Of a DNA stretch of 33,286 bases, positions 26,968 through 33,286 are shown in pieces; the first letter of the stretch is position 1; each line of letters starts with the position of its first letter. The notes beneath the pieces were generated by a model. The model was given only the letters and a program-made list of their open reading frames with translations, was not told the DNA's origin and did no database searches. The position numbers and the translations under genes are program-made. The DNA comes from an uncultured Phocaeicola sp. (GTDB lineage Bacteria; Bacteroidota; Bacteroidia; Bacteroidales; Bacteroidaceae): the NCBI GenBank assembly GCA_944321015.1, contig CALUJS010000030.1, positions 1 through 33,286 of the forward strand. Reading direction: 5' to 3'.

Positions 26968-27210
26968 CCCGGAAAAACTTTGTCTCCCGCCCATATAAAG
27001 TTTGAAACATAGGCTGAAAAACCTCCGTTCATGCCTATATATTCTATAAACGCCGACGCCGTTTTTATAAACGCCGGTGGCGTTTGTATAAACCACAGTG
27101 GCGTTTATAAAAACCACACTGGCGTTTATAGATTTAATGCCTATAAAGATAACTTTTCGTACCTATGTCCCAGACTTTACGCAGGCAGGAAGGAAACTTT
27201 TCATCGGCGG
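26968..27210. repeat. Palindromic 21-bp-repeat element, copy 1
   Basis: The core (27045-27130) has four units of 21 bp, each starting TATAAA and most containing AAACGCC or AAACCAC followed by GGCGTTT. Unit starts are 27045, 27066, 27087 and 27106. The flanks match copy 2: left arm 26970-27044 (AAAGTTTGAAACATAGGCTG) and right arm 27138-27207 (CCTATAAAGATAACTTTTCG, ending TTTTCATCGG). Both strands carry open frames with a 7-residue repeat. It occupies most of the 349-bp gap between the response regulator and rlmH. Confidence 0.8.
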
Positions 27211-27251
27211 AAAAATGCGACGGGACCCTATTCATTCCGACAAGATTGCGC

Positions 27252-27259
27252 TATCTTTG
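27252..27259 (+). promoter_or_regulatory. Putative -7 box of rlmH
   Basis: TATCTTTG matches TAnnTTTG, 25 bp before the start codon and about 45 bp to the right of the repeat element. Confidence 0.55.
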
Positions 27260-27284
27260 CATCCGTAAATTCACCAACAAGCCT

Positions 27285-27758
27285 ATGAAAACCCTGCTAC
27301 TGGTCGTCGGAAAGACCGTGGAAAAGCATTACATTGCCGCCATCAGCGACTACGCGGAGCGCGTGAAACACTACATGACGTTCGACATTGAAGTAATCCC
27401 CGAACTGAAAAACACCAAGAGCCTGTCCAACGAGCAACAGAAGGAAAAGGAAGGCGAACTCATCCTGAAGGCCATCCAACCGGGCGACGTGGTCGTCCTG
27501 CTCGACGAAAAAGGGAAGGAATTCCGCTCCGTGGAGTTTGCGGCGTGGATGAGAAACAAGCTCAACACCGTGAACCGCAGGCTGGTGTTCGTCATAGGCG
27601 GGCCCTACGGATTCTCGGCGGACGTCTATGCCGCCGCAAGCGAAAGGCTGTCGCTCTCGAAAATGACGTTCTCGCACCAGATGATACGCCTCATCTTCGT
27701 GGAGCAGCTCTACCGCGCCATGAACATCCTGAGCGGCGGCCCGTATCACCACGAGTGA
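27285..27758 (+). CDS. rlmH: 23S rRNA (pseudouridine-1915-N3)-methyltransferase
   Basis: 157 residues from ATG 27285; the frame is open upstream into the repeat element but MKTLLLVVGKT is the family start. RlmH methylates pseudouridine 1915 in helix 69 of 23S rRNA on assembled 70S ribosomes, using S-adenosylmethionine. It is a small SPOUT (knotted) enzyme. The cofactor-binding motif FVIGGPYGF is present, as are VVLLDEKGKEFRSVEFA and the C-terminal HQMIRLIFVEQLYRAMNILSGGPYHHE, whose end reaches the active site in the family. It converges on the EEP gene with a 14-bp gap and no visible terminator. Confidence 0.97.
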   Translation: MKTLLLVVGKTVEKHYIAAISDYAERVKHYMTFDIEVIPELKNTKSLSNEQQKEKEGELILKAIQPGDVVVLLDEKGKEFRSVEFAAWMRNKLNTVNRRLVFVIGGPYGFSADVYAAASERLSLSKMTFSHQMIRLIFVEQLYRAMNILSGGPYHHE

Positions 27759-27772
27759 GGCCGCGCGGCACG

Positions 27773-28804
27773 TCAATCCGCATAGAAATCCGCCCGGACG
27801 GGCAGATGGTCGCTGTATCCGCCCACGTAGCGAGGCCCGACGTAAGTGCGAAACGGCCTGAAGCCGCCATACCTCACGTCGCGCTCCAGCAAGAAAGGAT
27901 ATGTCACAATCGCGGCATCATCGCTACTCGTGTGAATGCCGGCCCGGGCGTCGAGCAACAGTCCGGACACCAGAATATGGTCGAACACGCTCCACTCGCC
28001 GTGATAGCGATAAGTTCCGGGCTTCTTCCCCGCCATCAGATTATAGAGCCTGTCGGGCGCAATGTTGCCGTCCGGCTTGCCGGCGCCCAGCACATCGCGC
28101 AGCAGGGAGCCCTCAGGCACGTCGTTGAAATCGCCCGCCACCACGATTCTCGGCTCGCGGCGGACAGCCATCAGCGAGTCGCAATGGCGCTTCAACACGC
28201 CGACCGCATGGATGCGATAAGGACGGCTGTGCCTCACGCCCGAAGCCCGCGACGGAAAGTGGCAGACAAACACGTCCAACGTGTCGCCCGTCGCGATGCG
28301 TCCCGCCACGTGCAGAATGTCGCGCGTCGGTCTGTGCCCCTCCATGCGGGGAATGCGCAAGGCACGGTGCTCCACGACGCGGAACCGCCCCGGCTGGTAG
28401 AGCAAAGCCACGTCGATGCCGCGCTCGTCGGGCGAATCGGTCATCAAGTAGCGATAGCCCAGCTCCTTCAAGGGTGCACCGCGTGTCAGGTCGGTCAACA
28501 CCCGTTCGTTTTCGACCTCGCACAGCGCAACCAAATCGGGGGCCTGCTCCCCGCCGTCCGCCGCCGCAATCACCCGGCTCAGCTTCGCCAGCTTGTCGCG
28601 ATATCTGCCATACGTCCATCGGCGCGAAGCATCCGGCTGAAATTCGCTGTCGTCCTTCAGCGAATCGCGCTTGCAGTCGAATAGATTCTCCACGTTGTAT
28701 GCCATCACCCTGAAACGGTCCGTCTGGGCGCCGGCGGGCAACGCCGCCAACAGCATTGCCCACAACGCCACAAGGACCCAATCTCCATGCCTGTCCCTAC
28801 ACAT
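27773..28804 (-). CDS. Secreted endonuclease/exonuclease/phosphatase-family protein
   Basis: 343 residues if ATG 28804 is used, which puts a signal peptide at the N-terminus (DWVLVALWAMLLAALPAGAQ). A start at 28879 is also possible, 8 bp after the pepD stop, but would place that hydrophobic segment inside the protein. EEP motifs are in order: FRVMAYNVENLFD, the metal-binding LVALCEVENERVL, FVCHFPSRASG, VVAGDFNDVP and the terminal GGYSDHLPVRADFY with the catalytic Asp-His. The family includes DNases, phosphodiesterases and sphingomyelinases, so the substrate is open; the secreted location favours a nuclease or phosphodiesterase outside the cytoplasm. It lies downstream of pepD on the same strand, probably in one operon. 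Confidence 0.85.
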   Translation of the reverse strand: MCRDRHGDWVLVALWAMLLAALPAGAQTDRFRVMAYNVENLFDCKRDSLKDDSEFQPDASRRWTYGRYRDKLAKLSRVIAAADGGEQAPDLVALCEVENERVLTDLTRGAPLKELGYRYLMTDSPDERGIDVALLYQPGRFRVVEHRALRIPRMEGHRPTRDILHVAGRIATGDTLDVFVCHFPSRASGVRHSRPYRIHAVGVLKRHCDSLMAVRREPRIVVAGDFNDVPEGSLLRDVLGAGKPDGNIAPDRLYNLMAGKKPGTYRYHGEWSVFDHILVSGLLLDARAGIHTSSDDAAIVTYPFLLERDVRYGGFRPFRTYVGPRYVGGYSDHLPVRADFYAD

Positions 28805-28887
28805 CACACGAGTCTTTACCGAAAAGGCTCCGGCAACGAACGGAAACCATCCGATGCCGAAGCCTGCCTGTTTTACCATCAGTTTGC

Positions 28888-30348
28888 TTAATCTTTCACG
28901 GGAACACGCTTCAAGATGGCCAGCAAGTGACGCCAGAACTTATCCACCGTGGGGATGAGCATACGTTCGTCGGGCGAATGCACGCCGCGCAATGTCGGGC
29001 CGAACGACACCATGTCCATGTGGGGATATTTCTCAAGGAACAATCCGCACTCCAATCCGGCATGGATGGCCTTCACCTTCGGCTCCACACCGAACAGCTC
29101 TTTATACGTCTCCACGGCAATGCGCAATATCTCCGACTGCGTGTTGGGCTTCCAGCCCGGATATCCCTCGCCCACGTCGACCCGCGCGCCGGCCAGCTCG
29201 AACACGGCCCGGAGCGTGTCCACCACATTGTTGCGCGCCGAGAGGATGGAGCTGCGCTGACTGCCCGTGACCAGTATCTTGTGGTCGCGCACCTTGATGG
29301 AAGCCAGATTCGACGACGTCTCCACCAGGCCGGGGATGTCCTGACTCATGGCAAACACTCCGTTGAACAGTCCCTGCATGGCGCGGAGGAAAGCCGTGGT
29401 CACCTCGCGTCCGACAGCCTCCGGATGATAGGCTTCCGACTCCAGCTTGAACTTCATGGTCTTCTCGGTCTGTGCATATTCCTCCTCCACTTCGGCGGCA
29501 AACACATTCCAGTCCACGCGCACGTCTTCCTTGTGTCCCGACGGAACGGCACACAGAGCGTGTGCCTCGCGCGGAATGGCGTTGTGCAGGTTTCCGCCGT
29601 CGATGTCCAGCAAGTAAAAGTCGTATTTCTTGTTCAGCCCGTACAGGAAGCGGCACAGCGTCTTGTTCGCATTCGCGCGCATTTTGTTGATGTCGTCGCC
29701 GGAGTGTCCGCCCGTCAGTCCCTCCACGGCCACGCGGAAACAGAAATAATCACCGGGCACGGGCACCGGGCTGAAATCGAACTCGGCCAACGTGCGCACG
29801 CCTCCGGCACAGCCGATGAACAGTTCGCCCTCGTCTTCCGAATCGAGGTTAAGCAGGATGTCGCCCCCCATGAAGCCTTTCTCCAGAGCGAAAGCGCCCG
29901 TCAGACCCGTCTCCTCGTCCACCGTGAAGAGGCACTCCAGCGGACCGTGCTCCACATCGTCGGCAGCCAGTACGGCCAACGCCGCCGCCACCCCGATGCC
30001 GTTGTCGGCTCCCAGCGTGGTCCCTTTCGCGCGGAGCCATTCCCCGTCGACGTAGGTCTGAATGGGGTCTTTCTCGAAGTCGTGCCGCGTGTCCTTGTTC
30101 TTCTCGCACACCATGTCCATGTGGGCCTGCAACACAACGGTCTTCCTGTTCTCATAGCCGGGCGTGGCAGGCTTCCGCATCAACACGTTGCCCGCCTTGT
30201 CAACCCGCGTTTCCAGGCCGTGCTCGCGGCCGAAGTCTTTCAGATAGGCGATAATCTTCTCTTCCTTCTTCGACGGACGCGGAATCTTGCAGATTTCCGC
30301 AAAGTAGTCAAATACACACGCCGGCTGCAATGTCGTTTGGTTTTCCAT
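28888..30348 (-). CDS. pepD: Cytosolic aminoacyl-histidine dipeptidase (PepD, M20C)
   Basis: 486 residues, the usual length. It hydrolyses Xaa-His and other dipeptides. The di-zinc site is visible: His-76 and Asp-78 in LQAHMDM, Asp-115 in LGADNGIGVA, Glu-145/Glu-146 in VDEETGLTGA, Asp-169 in LNLDSEDEGE, and a late His in GVHSPDERM or AIHAGLECG. The lid-domain motif LTGGHSGDDI is present. There is no signal peptide. The start codon follows AAAGGAG (just right of 30348), a clear Shine-Dalgarno sequence. No good -7 box was found in the 148-bp divergent gap. The EEP gene follows downstream. Confidence 0.95.
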   Translation of the reverse strand: MENQTTLQPACVFDYFAEICKIPRPSKKEEKIIAYLKDFGREHGLETRVDKAGNVLMRKPATPGYENRKTVVLQAHMDMVCEKNKDTRHDFEKDPIQTYVDGEWLRAKGTTLGADNGIGVAAALAVLAADDVEHGPLECLFTVDEETGLTGAFALEKGFMGGDILLNLDSEDEGELFIGCAGGVRTLAEFDFSPVPVPGDYFCFRVAVEGLTGGHSGDDINKMRANANKTLCRFLYGLNKKYDFYLLDIDGGNLHNAIPREAHALCAVPSGHKEDVRVDWNVFAAEVEEEYAQTEKTMKFKLESEAYHPEAVGREVTTAFLRAMQGLFNGVFAMSQDIPGLVETSSNLASIKVRDHKILVTGSQRSSILSARNNVVDTLRAVFELAGARVDVGEGYPGWKPNTQSEILRIAVETYKELFGVEPKVKAIHAGLECGLFLEKYPHMDMVSFGPTLRGVHSPDERMLIPTVDKFWRHLLAILKRVPVKD

Positions 30349-30469
30349 GTCTAAATCTCCTTTCTTTTAATCAGATGTTTGTAAGGTAAAATATGTTAAA
30401 TTAAAAGCTCGCTCCGACATCCGCTCCCTTTTTTTCGGGAAAAGGACAAAGAGAGTAAGCGCAAAACTA

Positions 30470-30477
30470 TATCTTTG
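30470..30477 (+). promoter_or_regulatory. Putative -7 box of the small membrane protein-OmpH unit
   Basis: TATCTTTG matches TAnnTTTG, 19 bp before the start codon at 30497. Confidence 0.55.
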
Positions 30478-30496
30478 CAGCACAAATTTAGACGAA

Positions 30497-30724
30497 ATGC
30501 TCGAAACCATCCTCATATCCATGTTAATAGTTGCTATCTGCACTGCCCTGCTGGCGGTGCGGATTCTCCTGAAAAAGGATGGCAGATTCCCCGACATGCA
30601 CGTGGGCGACAACCCCGCCATGAGGAAACGAGGCGTCAAGTGCGTGCAGGCCCAGGACCGCGAGGCCCGCACCAAGGCAAGCCCGAAGATACGCGAGTTT
30701 GCCCTCAACGGACAAAAGAAATAA
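30497..30724 (+). CDS. Small single-span membrane protein of unknown function
   Basis: 75 residues. Residues ~4-24 form one hydrophobic helix (ILISMLIVAICTALLAVRIL), followed by a basic, hydrophilic tail (KKDGRFPDMHVGDNPAMRKRGVKCVQAQDREA) with one Cys. I know no function for it. It reads in the same direction as the OmpH-like gene 32 bp downstream and probably shares its promoter, so a role at the cell envelope is likely but unproven. Confidence 0.75.
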   Translation: MLETILISMLIVAICTALLAVRILLKKDGRFPDMHVGDNPAMRKRGVKCVQAQDREARTKASPKIREFALNGQKK

Positions 30725-30756
30725 TCAACAACTAATAAAGAAATCGGATAAGTGAT

Positions 30757-31359
30757 ATGAAACGAATGAACTTTATCGTAAACGGACTCTCCGCACTGGC
30801 CATCGTGGCCGCATTCGCACAATGCGACGGTAACAAAGGCGCCGACACGGCCACAAGCAACGCGGCTCCCGCCAGAGGCGTGTCGGACCTGAAGATTGCC
30901 TATGTGGAGATTGACAGCCTGCTGAACAACTACAACCTCTGCAAAGACCTGAACGAGACCATGATTAAGAAGCAGGAGAACGTCGAAGTGACGCTGAAGG
31001 AGAAGATGAAGGACCTCGACAACGAGGTGCGCGATTTCGAGCGCAAATATCAGAACAACGTCTTCACCCCCGAGCGGGCACAGCAGGAGCAGAACCGCCT
31101 AATCAAGAAGCGTCAGGACCTCGAAGCCCTGCACCAGCGCCTCATGGGCGAGCTGCAACAGGAGAACGACAAGAACAGCATCCGCCTGCGCGACTCAATC
31201 AACGCTTATCTGAAGGAATACAACAAGGACAGAAAGTACAGCCTGATTATCAACAACGCCGGATTCAACAACCTGCTGCATGTAGACCCGGCGCTGAACA
31301 TCACACAGGAAGTCATCGACGGGCTGAACAAACGCTACGTCCCCGCCAAGGCGGAATAA
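30757..31359 (+). CDS. OmpH/Skp-family periplasmic chaperone-like protein
   Basis: 200 residues. An N-terminal signal segment (IVNGLSALAIVAAFAQC) ends in a Cys; FAQC is a poor lipobox, so lipid attachment is possible but not certain. After a low-complexity stretch, the protein begins KIAYVEIDSLLNNYNL, the typical OmpH opening. A long charged coiled coil follows (residues ~65-150, rich in K, E, Q and R), then a short C-terminal beta segment (YSLIINNAGFNNLLHVDPALNIT...VIDGLNKRY), also typical. Skp-like proteins hold unfolded outer-membrane proteins in the periplasm. A strong terminator follows. Confidence 0.88.
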   Translation: MKRMNFIVNGLSALAIVAAFAQCDGNKGADTATSNAAPARGVSDLKIAYVEIDSLLNNYNLCKDLNETMIKKQENVEVTLKEKMKDLDNEVRDFERKYQNNVFTPERAQQEQNRLIKKRQDLEALHQRLMGELQQENDKNSIRLRDSINAYLKEYNKDRKYSLIINNAGFNNLLHVDPALNITQEVIDGLNKRYVPAKAE

Positions 31360-31381
31360 CCCTCGAAACACAAGCATAACG

Positions 31382-31418
31382 AAGGCACAGAGCACCCCGC
31401 ACGCTCTGTGCCTTTTTC
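31382..31418 (+). terminator. Intrinsic terminator after the OmpH-like gene
   Basis: AAGGCACAGAGC pairs perfectly with GCTCTGTGCCTT over 12 bp and is followed by TTTTT. Confidence 0.9.
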
Positions 31419-31444
31419 GTGTCCGCCCGGTTCCGCACGGCGCG

Positions 31445-32074
31445 TCACGGCGTCAGGACATACACCCGGTGCGAAGCCATCCCCTGCGAGGCGATGCCCG
31501 ACCCCTCGGTCTGCACCCAGCGGCGCAGCTCCTGCCCGGCCATGGTGCGGCTCAGGCCCGTCAGCGCCGCATAGTCGGCCACGCGCATCACCGGATGCGC
31601 GCGCAGATAGGCCTGCGCCAAGGCGAGCCGCTCCTGGGGCGAATGCTTCGGGCGACAGAGCCTGCGTTGCTCCGGCGAACGCTCCAGGCGGCAACTCCGG
31701 CGCAACTCGCGCACCAGCTCCTTGTCCGCCCGGAAGTGCACGCCGCTCACCTCGATGCTCGCCGCGTTGCGCCGCGCCCCGCTGCCGTCCGGCTCCTCGC
31801 GCTCGCGCCCCTTCTTCAGCCCCAGCGCGGGCGTGAAGGTGCCCACGCCGTCGAGCTTCACCTGGCGTCCCTGCCCCATCATCACCGCCATCCACCGGCT
31901 GACCAGGCTGATGACGCCTTTCACCTCGCCCACGCCAAACGTGGTGCCCGCCGCCACCTGACGGGCCAGCTCGTCCAGCCCGCAAACCTCTTGCAGCTCC
32001 ATGCGAGGATAGAGCAGCGTGCGGCCCTCGTTGTTAAGGTCTTTCACCTCCTGCATCACATACTTTGCACTCAT
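31445..32074 (-). CDS. HU-related DNA-binding protein with C-terminal helix-turn-helix
   Basis: 209 residues from ATG 32074; a start at 32104 would add ten residues. Residues ~1-125 match the HU-related histone-like group of Bacteroidetes: MSAKYVMQEVKDLNNEGRTLLYPRM, GVGEVKGVISLVSRWMAVMMGQGRQVKLDGVGTFTPALG. An Arg-rich linker follows. Residues ~152-209 look like a winged helix-turn-helix (ERLALAQAYLRAHPVMRVADYAALTGLSRTMAGQELRRWV). Plain HU ends near residue 90-100, so this is an extended version that may bind DNA at two places. Its product should lie in the cytoplasm on the nucleoid. The upstream region begins only 31 bp before repeat-element copy 2. Confidence 0.82.
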   Translation of the reverse strand: MSAKYVMQEVKDLNNEGRTLLYPRMELQEVCGLDELARQVAAGTTFGVGEVKGVISLVSRWMAVMMGQGRQVKLDGVGTFTPALGLKKGREREEPDGSGARRNAASIEVSGVHFRADKELVRELRRSCRLERSPEQRRLCRPKHSPQERLALAQAYLRAHPVMRVADYAALTGLSRTMAGQELRRWVQTEGSGIASQGMASHRVYVLTP

Positions 32075-32105
32075 AATCGCATCCGTTTTAAGTTGAAACC
32101 ACATG

Positions 32106-32345
32106 CCGATGAAAAATCTCCTCCATGCCTATAAAAAGTTGAAAGCATAGGATGAAAAAATCATCTGCACGCCTATAAAAGTTATAAACGCCGTCGCCGT
32201 CTTTATAAACGCCGACGGCGTTTGTATAAACCGCGTCGTAGTTTTTATAAACCACGTCGGCGTTTATAACTTTCATACCTGCAAAGATAACTTTTCATAC
32301 GTATATATCAAACTTTTCATCGGTGAGAAACAAACTTTTCACGGG
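32106..32345. repeat. Palindromic 21-bp-repeat element, copy 2
   Basis: Four 21-bp units start at 32183, 32204, 32225 and 32246, each TATAAAC followed by a GC-rich centre and GGCGTTT or a relative of it. A 10-bp inverted repeat, CCGATGAAAA (32106-32115) / TTTTCATCGG (32314-32323), lies near the ends. The arms align with copy 1 (about 75 bp on the left in both copies). It sits between the HU-like gene and hsp20. The 579-bp gap 32075-32653 otherwise holds only the hsp20 leader. Confidence 0.8.
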
Positions 32346-32466
32346 CAGGGAAGGACAGCTCCCCGCCCGCTTCCCTCCGCGCGGACAATGACGGAGGGCG
32401 ACTGACAAAAAGTCGTTTCCGCCCGCCCGTCGGCCAAGGCGAAAGGTAAACAATGCTTGCACAGGC

Positions 32467-32605
32467 TTAAAAAGACGCGCGCAATGCTTAAATCTGTTTC
32501 CGAATGATTAAAAGCGGCGGGAGGCCGCCTGACAGATTTTCCGGCGGGCACGGTGTTTGCACTACCCTTTACGAACCGCGAGGCCGAAAGGCGGAAGGGT
32601 TCGGA
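32467..32605 (+). promoter_or_regulatory. Probable hsp20 control region
   Basis: Three TTAAA tracts start at 32467, 32488 and 32508, about two helical turns apart. Nearer the gene lie a TTTG (about 32556) and a hairpin with CGAACC/GGTTCG as outer stem and GCC-GAAA-GGC inside (about 32571-32603). No standard TAnnTTTG box was found here, so the transcription start is unknown. Confidence 0.35.
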
Positions 32606-32653
32606 AACAATCGACAACAAGAACAAACAATTAAAGAATAGGAGATTAGAATT

Positions 32654-33088
32654 ATGACACCGACTAGAAAGTACAATCAGAACTGGTTACCGAGCATCTT
32701 CAACGACTTCTTCGACAACGACTGGATGGTGAGAACCAACGCCACCGCTCCGGCCATCAACGTCATCGAAAGCGAAAACGACTATAAGGTGGAAGTGGCC
32801 GCCCCGGGCATGACCAAGGACGACTTCAACATTCACCTGACGGAGGACAACGAGCTGGTCATCACCATGGAGAGGAAGAACGAAACGAGCGAGGAGGACA
32901 AGAAGAACAAACGCTATCTGCGCCGCGAGTTTTCCTACTCGAAGTTCCAGCAGGCCTTGGTTCTGCCGGAGGACGTGGTGAAGGAGCGAATCGGAGCCAA
33001 CGTGGCCGACGGCGTGCTGACCATCGAGCTGCCCAAGCGCACACCCGAGGAGAAAGCCAAGGTGAACCGCGTCATCGAAATCCGCTAA
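32654..33088 (+). CDS. Small heat-shock protein, Hsp20/alpha-crystallin family
   Basis: 144 residues, the usual size. Small heat-shock proteins are ATP-independent holdases that keep stress-unfolded proteins soluble in the cytoplasm. A short N-terminal arm (NWLPSIFNDFFDNDW) is followed by the alpha-crystallin domain from about residue 35 (PAINVIESENDYKVEVAAPGMTKDDFNIHL) to 130, with the A-x-x-x-n-G-V-L-T-I-x-L-P-K motif (ANVADGVLTIELPK). The C-terminal VIEIR is the I-x-I-type anchor. The start codon follows AGGAG at 32640-32644. The gene has a long leader and two downstream hairpins. Confidence 0.95.
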   Translation: MTPTRKYNQNWLPSIFNDFFDNDWMVRTNATAPAINVIESENDYKVEVAAPGMTKDDFNIHLTEDNELVITMERKNETSEEDKKNKRYLRREFSYSKFQQALVLPEDVVKERIGANVADGVLTIELPKRTPEEKAKVNRVIEIR

Positions 33089-33121
33089 GCGCGACGGCGG
33101 AAGCCGACGGCAAAAAGAGAG

Positions 33122-33162
33122 AGAGGGGGTGTGTCGTACGTAACGAGCGACACACCCCCTCT
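33122..33162 (+). terminator. First hairpin after hsp20
   Basis: A perfect 15-bp stem, AGAGGGGGTGTGTCG (33122-33136) / CGACACACCCCCTCT (33148-33162), with little T-run after it. Confidence 0.6.
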
Positions 33163-33171
33163 TGTCATAAA

Positions 33172-33205
33172 AAAGAAGGTGCGCTTTTCGGCACACCTTC
33201 TTTTT
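33172..33205 (+). terminator. Intrinsic terminator after hsp20
   Basis: AAAGAAGGTG pairs with CACCTTCTTT around a short loop and is followed by further T residues; it backs up the stronger stem just upstream. Confidence 0.85.
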
Positions 33206-33210
33206 CTTTT

Positions 33211-33286
33211 GCGGAGAGACAGGCTCTCGAACCTACATATTCAAGAAATATCATAAAATTGCAAATCATTAATAATCAAGCACTAT
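33211..33286. other. AT-rich end with a tRNA-3'-end-like sequence, possible attachment site
   Basis: The minus strand here reads TCTCTCCGCA, like the 3' end of a Bacteroidetes tRNA-Ser, preceded by GGTTCGAGAGCC, which resembles a T-arm. The rest is AT-rich, shows no anticodon or D arm, and the T stem does not pair properly, so no intact tRNA is present. The composition changes sharply at this point. Confidence 0.3.

Noticed and set aside
27045..27130. CRISPR-like appearance of the 21-bp repeats
   Set aside because: The units are contiguous without unique spacers, too short for CRISPR repeats, and no cas genes are near.
28756..30354. Long open frame on the plus strand opposite pepD
   Set aside because: It is antisense to a PepD gene with all zinc ligands intact; the composition is that of a shadow frame.
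33211..33286. Intact tRNA-Ser on the minus strand
   Set aside because: Only the 3' end looks right; no D arm, anticodon arm or paired T stem can be drawn in the AT-rich remainder.

Overview
The window looks like a chromosomal segment of a fairly GC-rich member of the Bacteroidales (Bacteroidaceae-like). The signs are many promoters with the Bacteroidetes -7 box TAnnTTTG, few Shine-Dalgarno sequences, and typical family content: dipeptidyl peptidase IV, PepD (M20C), an HU-related protein with a C-terminal helix-turn-helix, an FprA flavoprotein and a LytS/LytTR pair behind a MacAB-type efflux operon. The species cannot be named from the sequence alone. Most of the window is ordinary core genome.

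Layout. 1-1156 (-) is an ABC-F ATPase cut by the left edge. 1382-3168 (+) is the chaperone pair grpE-dnaJ. 3278-4990 (-) is a membrane-anchored AraC-type regulator, divergent from 5197-8111 (+), an M13 metallopeptidase lipoprotein and an unknown lipoprotein. 8274-9516 (-) holds L-rhamnose mutarotase and a GH73/LysM peptidoglycan hydrolase. 9656-10637 (+) holds cytidine deaminase and a small secreted protein. 11024-12384 (+) is a trp leader peptide, attenuator and stand-alone trpB. 12542-13591 (+) is a type I asparaginase. 13693-15909 (-) is DPP IV. 16050-18183 (+) holds a TIGR01212 radical SAM protein and FprA. 18410-18922 (-) is a histidine phosphatase. 19029-19643 (+) is an HdeD-like membrane protein. 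19666-20280 (-) is riboflavin synthase. 20491-26935 (+) is a six-gene efflux and two-component operon. 27285-27758 (+) is rlmH. 27773-30348 (-) holds PepD and an EEP-family phosphatase/nuclease. 30497-31359 (+) holds a small membrane protein and an OmpH/Skp-like protein. 31445-32074 (-) is the HU/HTH protein. 32654-33088 (+) is Hsp20.

The most interesting material is between the genes. (1) A complete-looking trp attenuator precedes trpB: a 19-residue leader peptide with three consecutive Trp codons, mutually exclusive hairpins and an intrinsic terminator. (2) A ~240-bp element occurs twice (about 26968-27210 and 32106-32345), built around palindromic 21-bp tandem repeats and open on both strands with similar 7-residue peptide repeats. 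(3) A second family of GC-rich palindromic repeats occurs at about 10811-10890 and, inverted, at about 18258-18365. (4) Two identical TTGCCGGCAA palindromes, exactly 20 bp apart, flank the -7 box of the peptidase/lipoprotein operon, which is divergent from the AraC-type regulator. (5) The ABC-F protein has a degenerate second P-loop.

No CRISPR array, rRNA, intact tRNA, transposase or prophage gene was seen. The last ~75 bp turn AT-rich just after a sequence resembling the 3' end of a tRNA-Ser, which may mark the edge of an integrated element.
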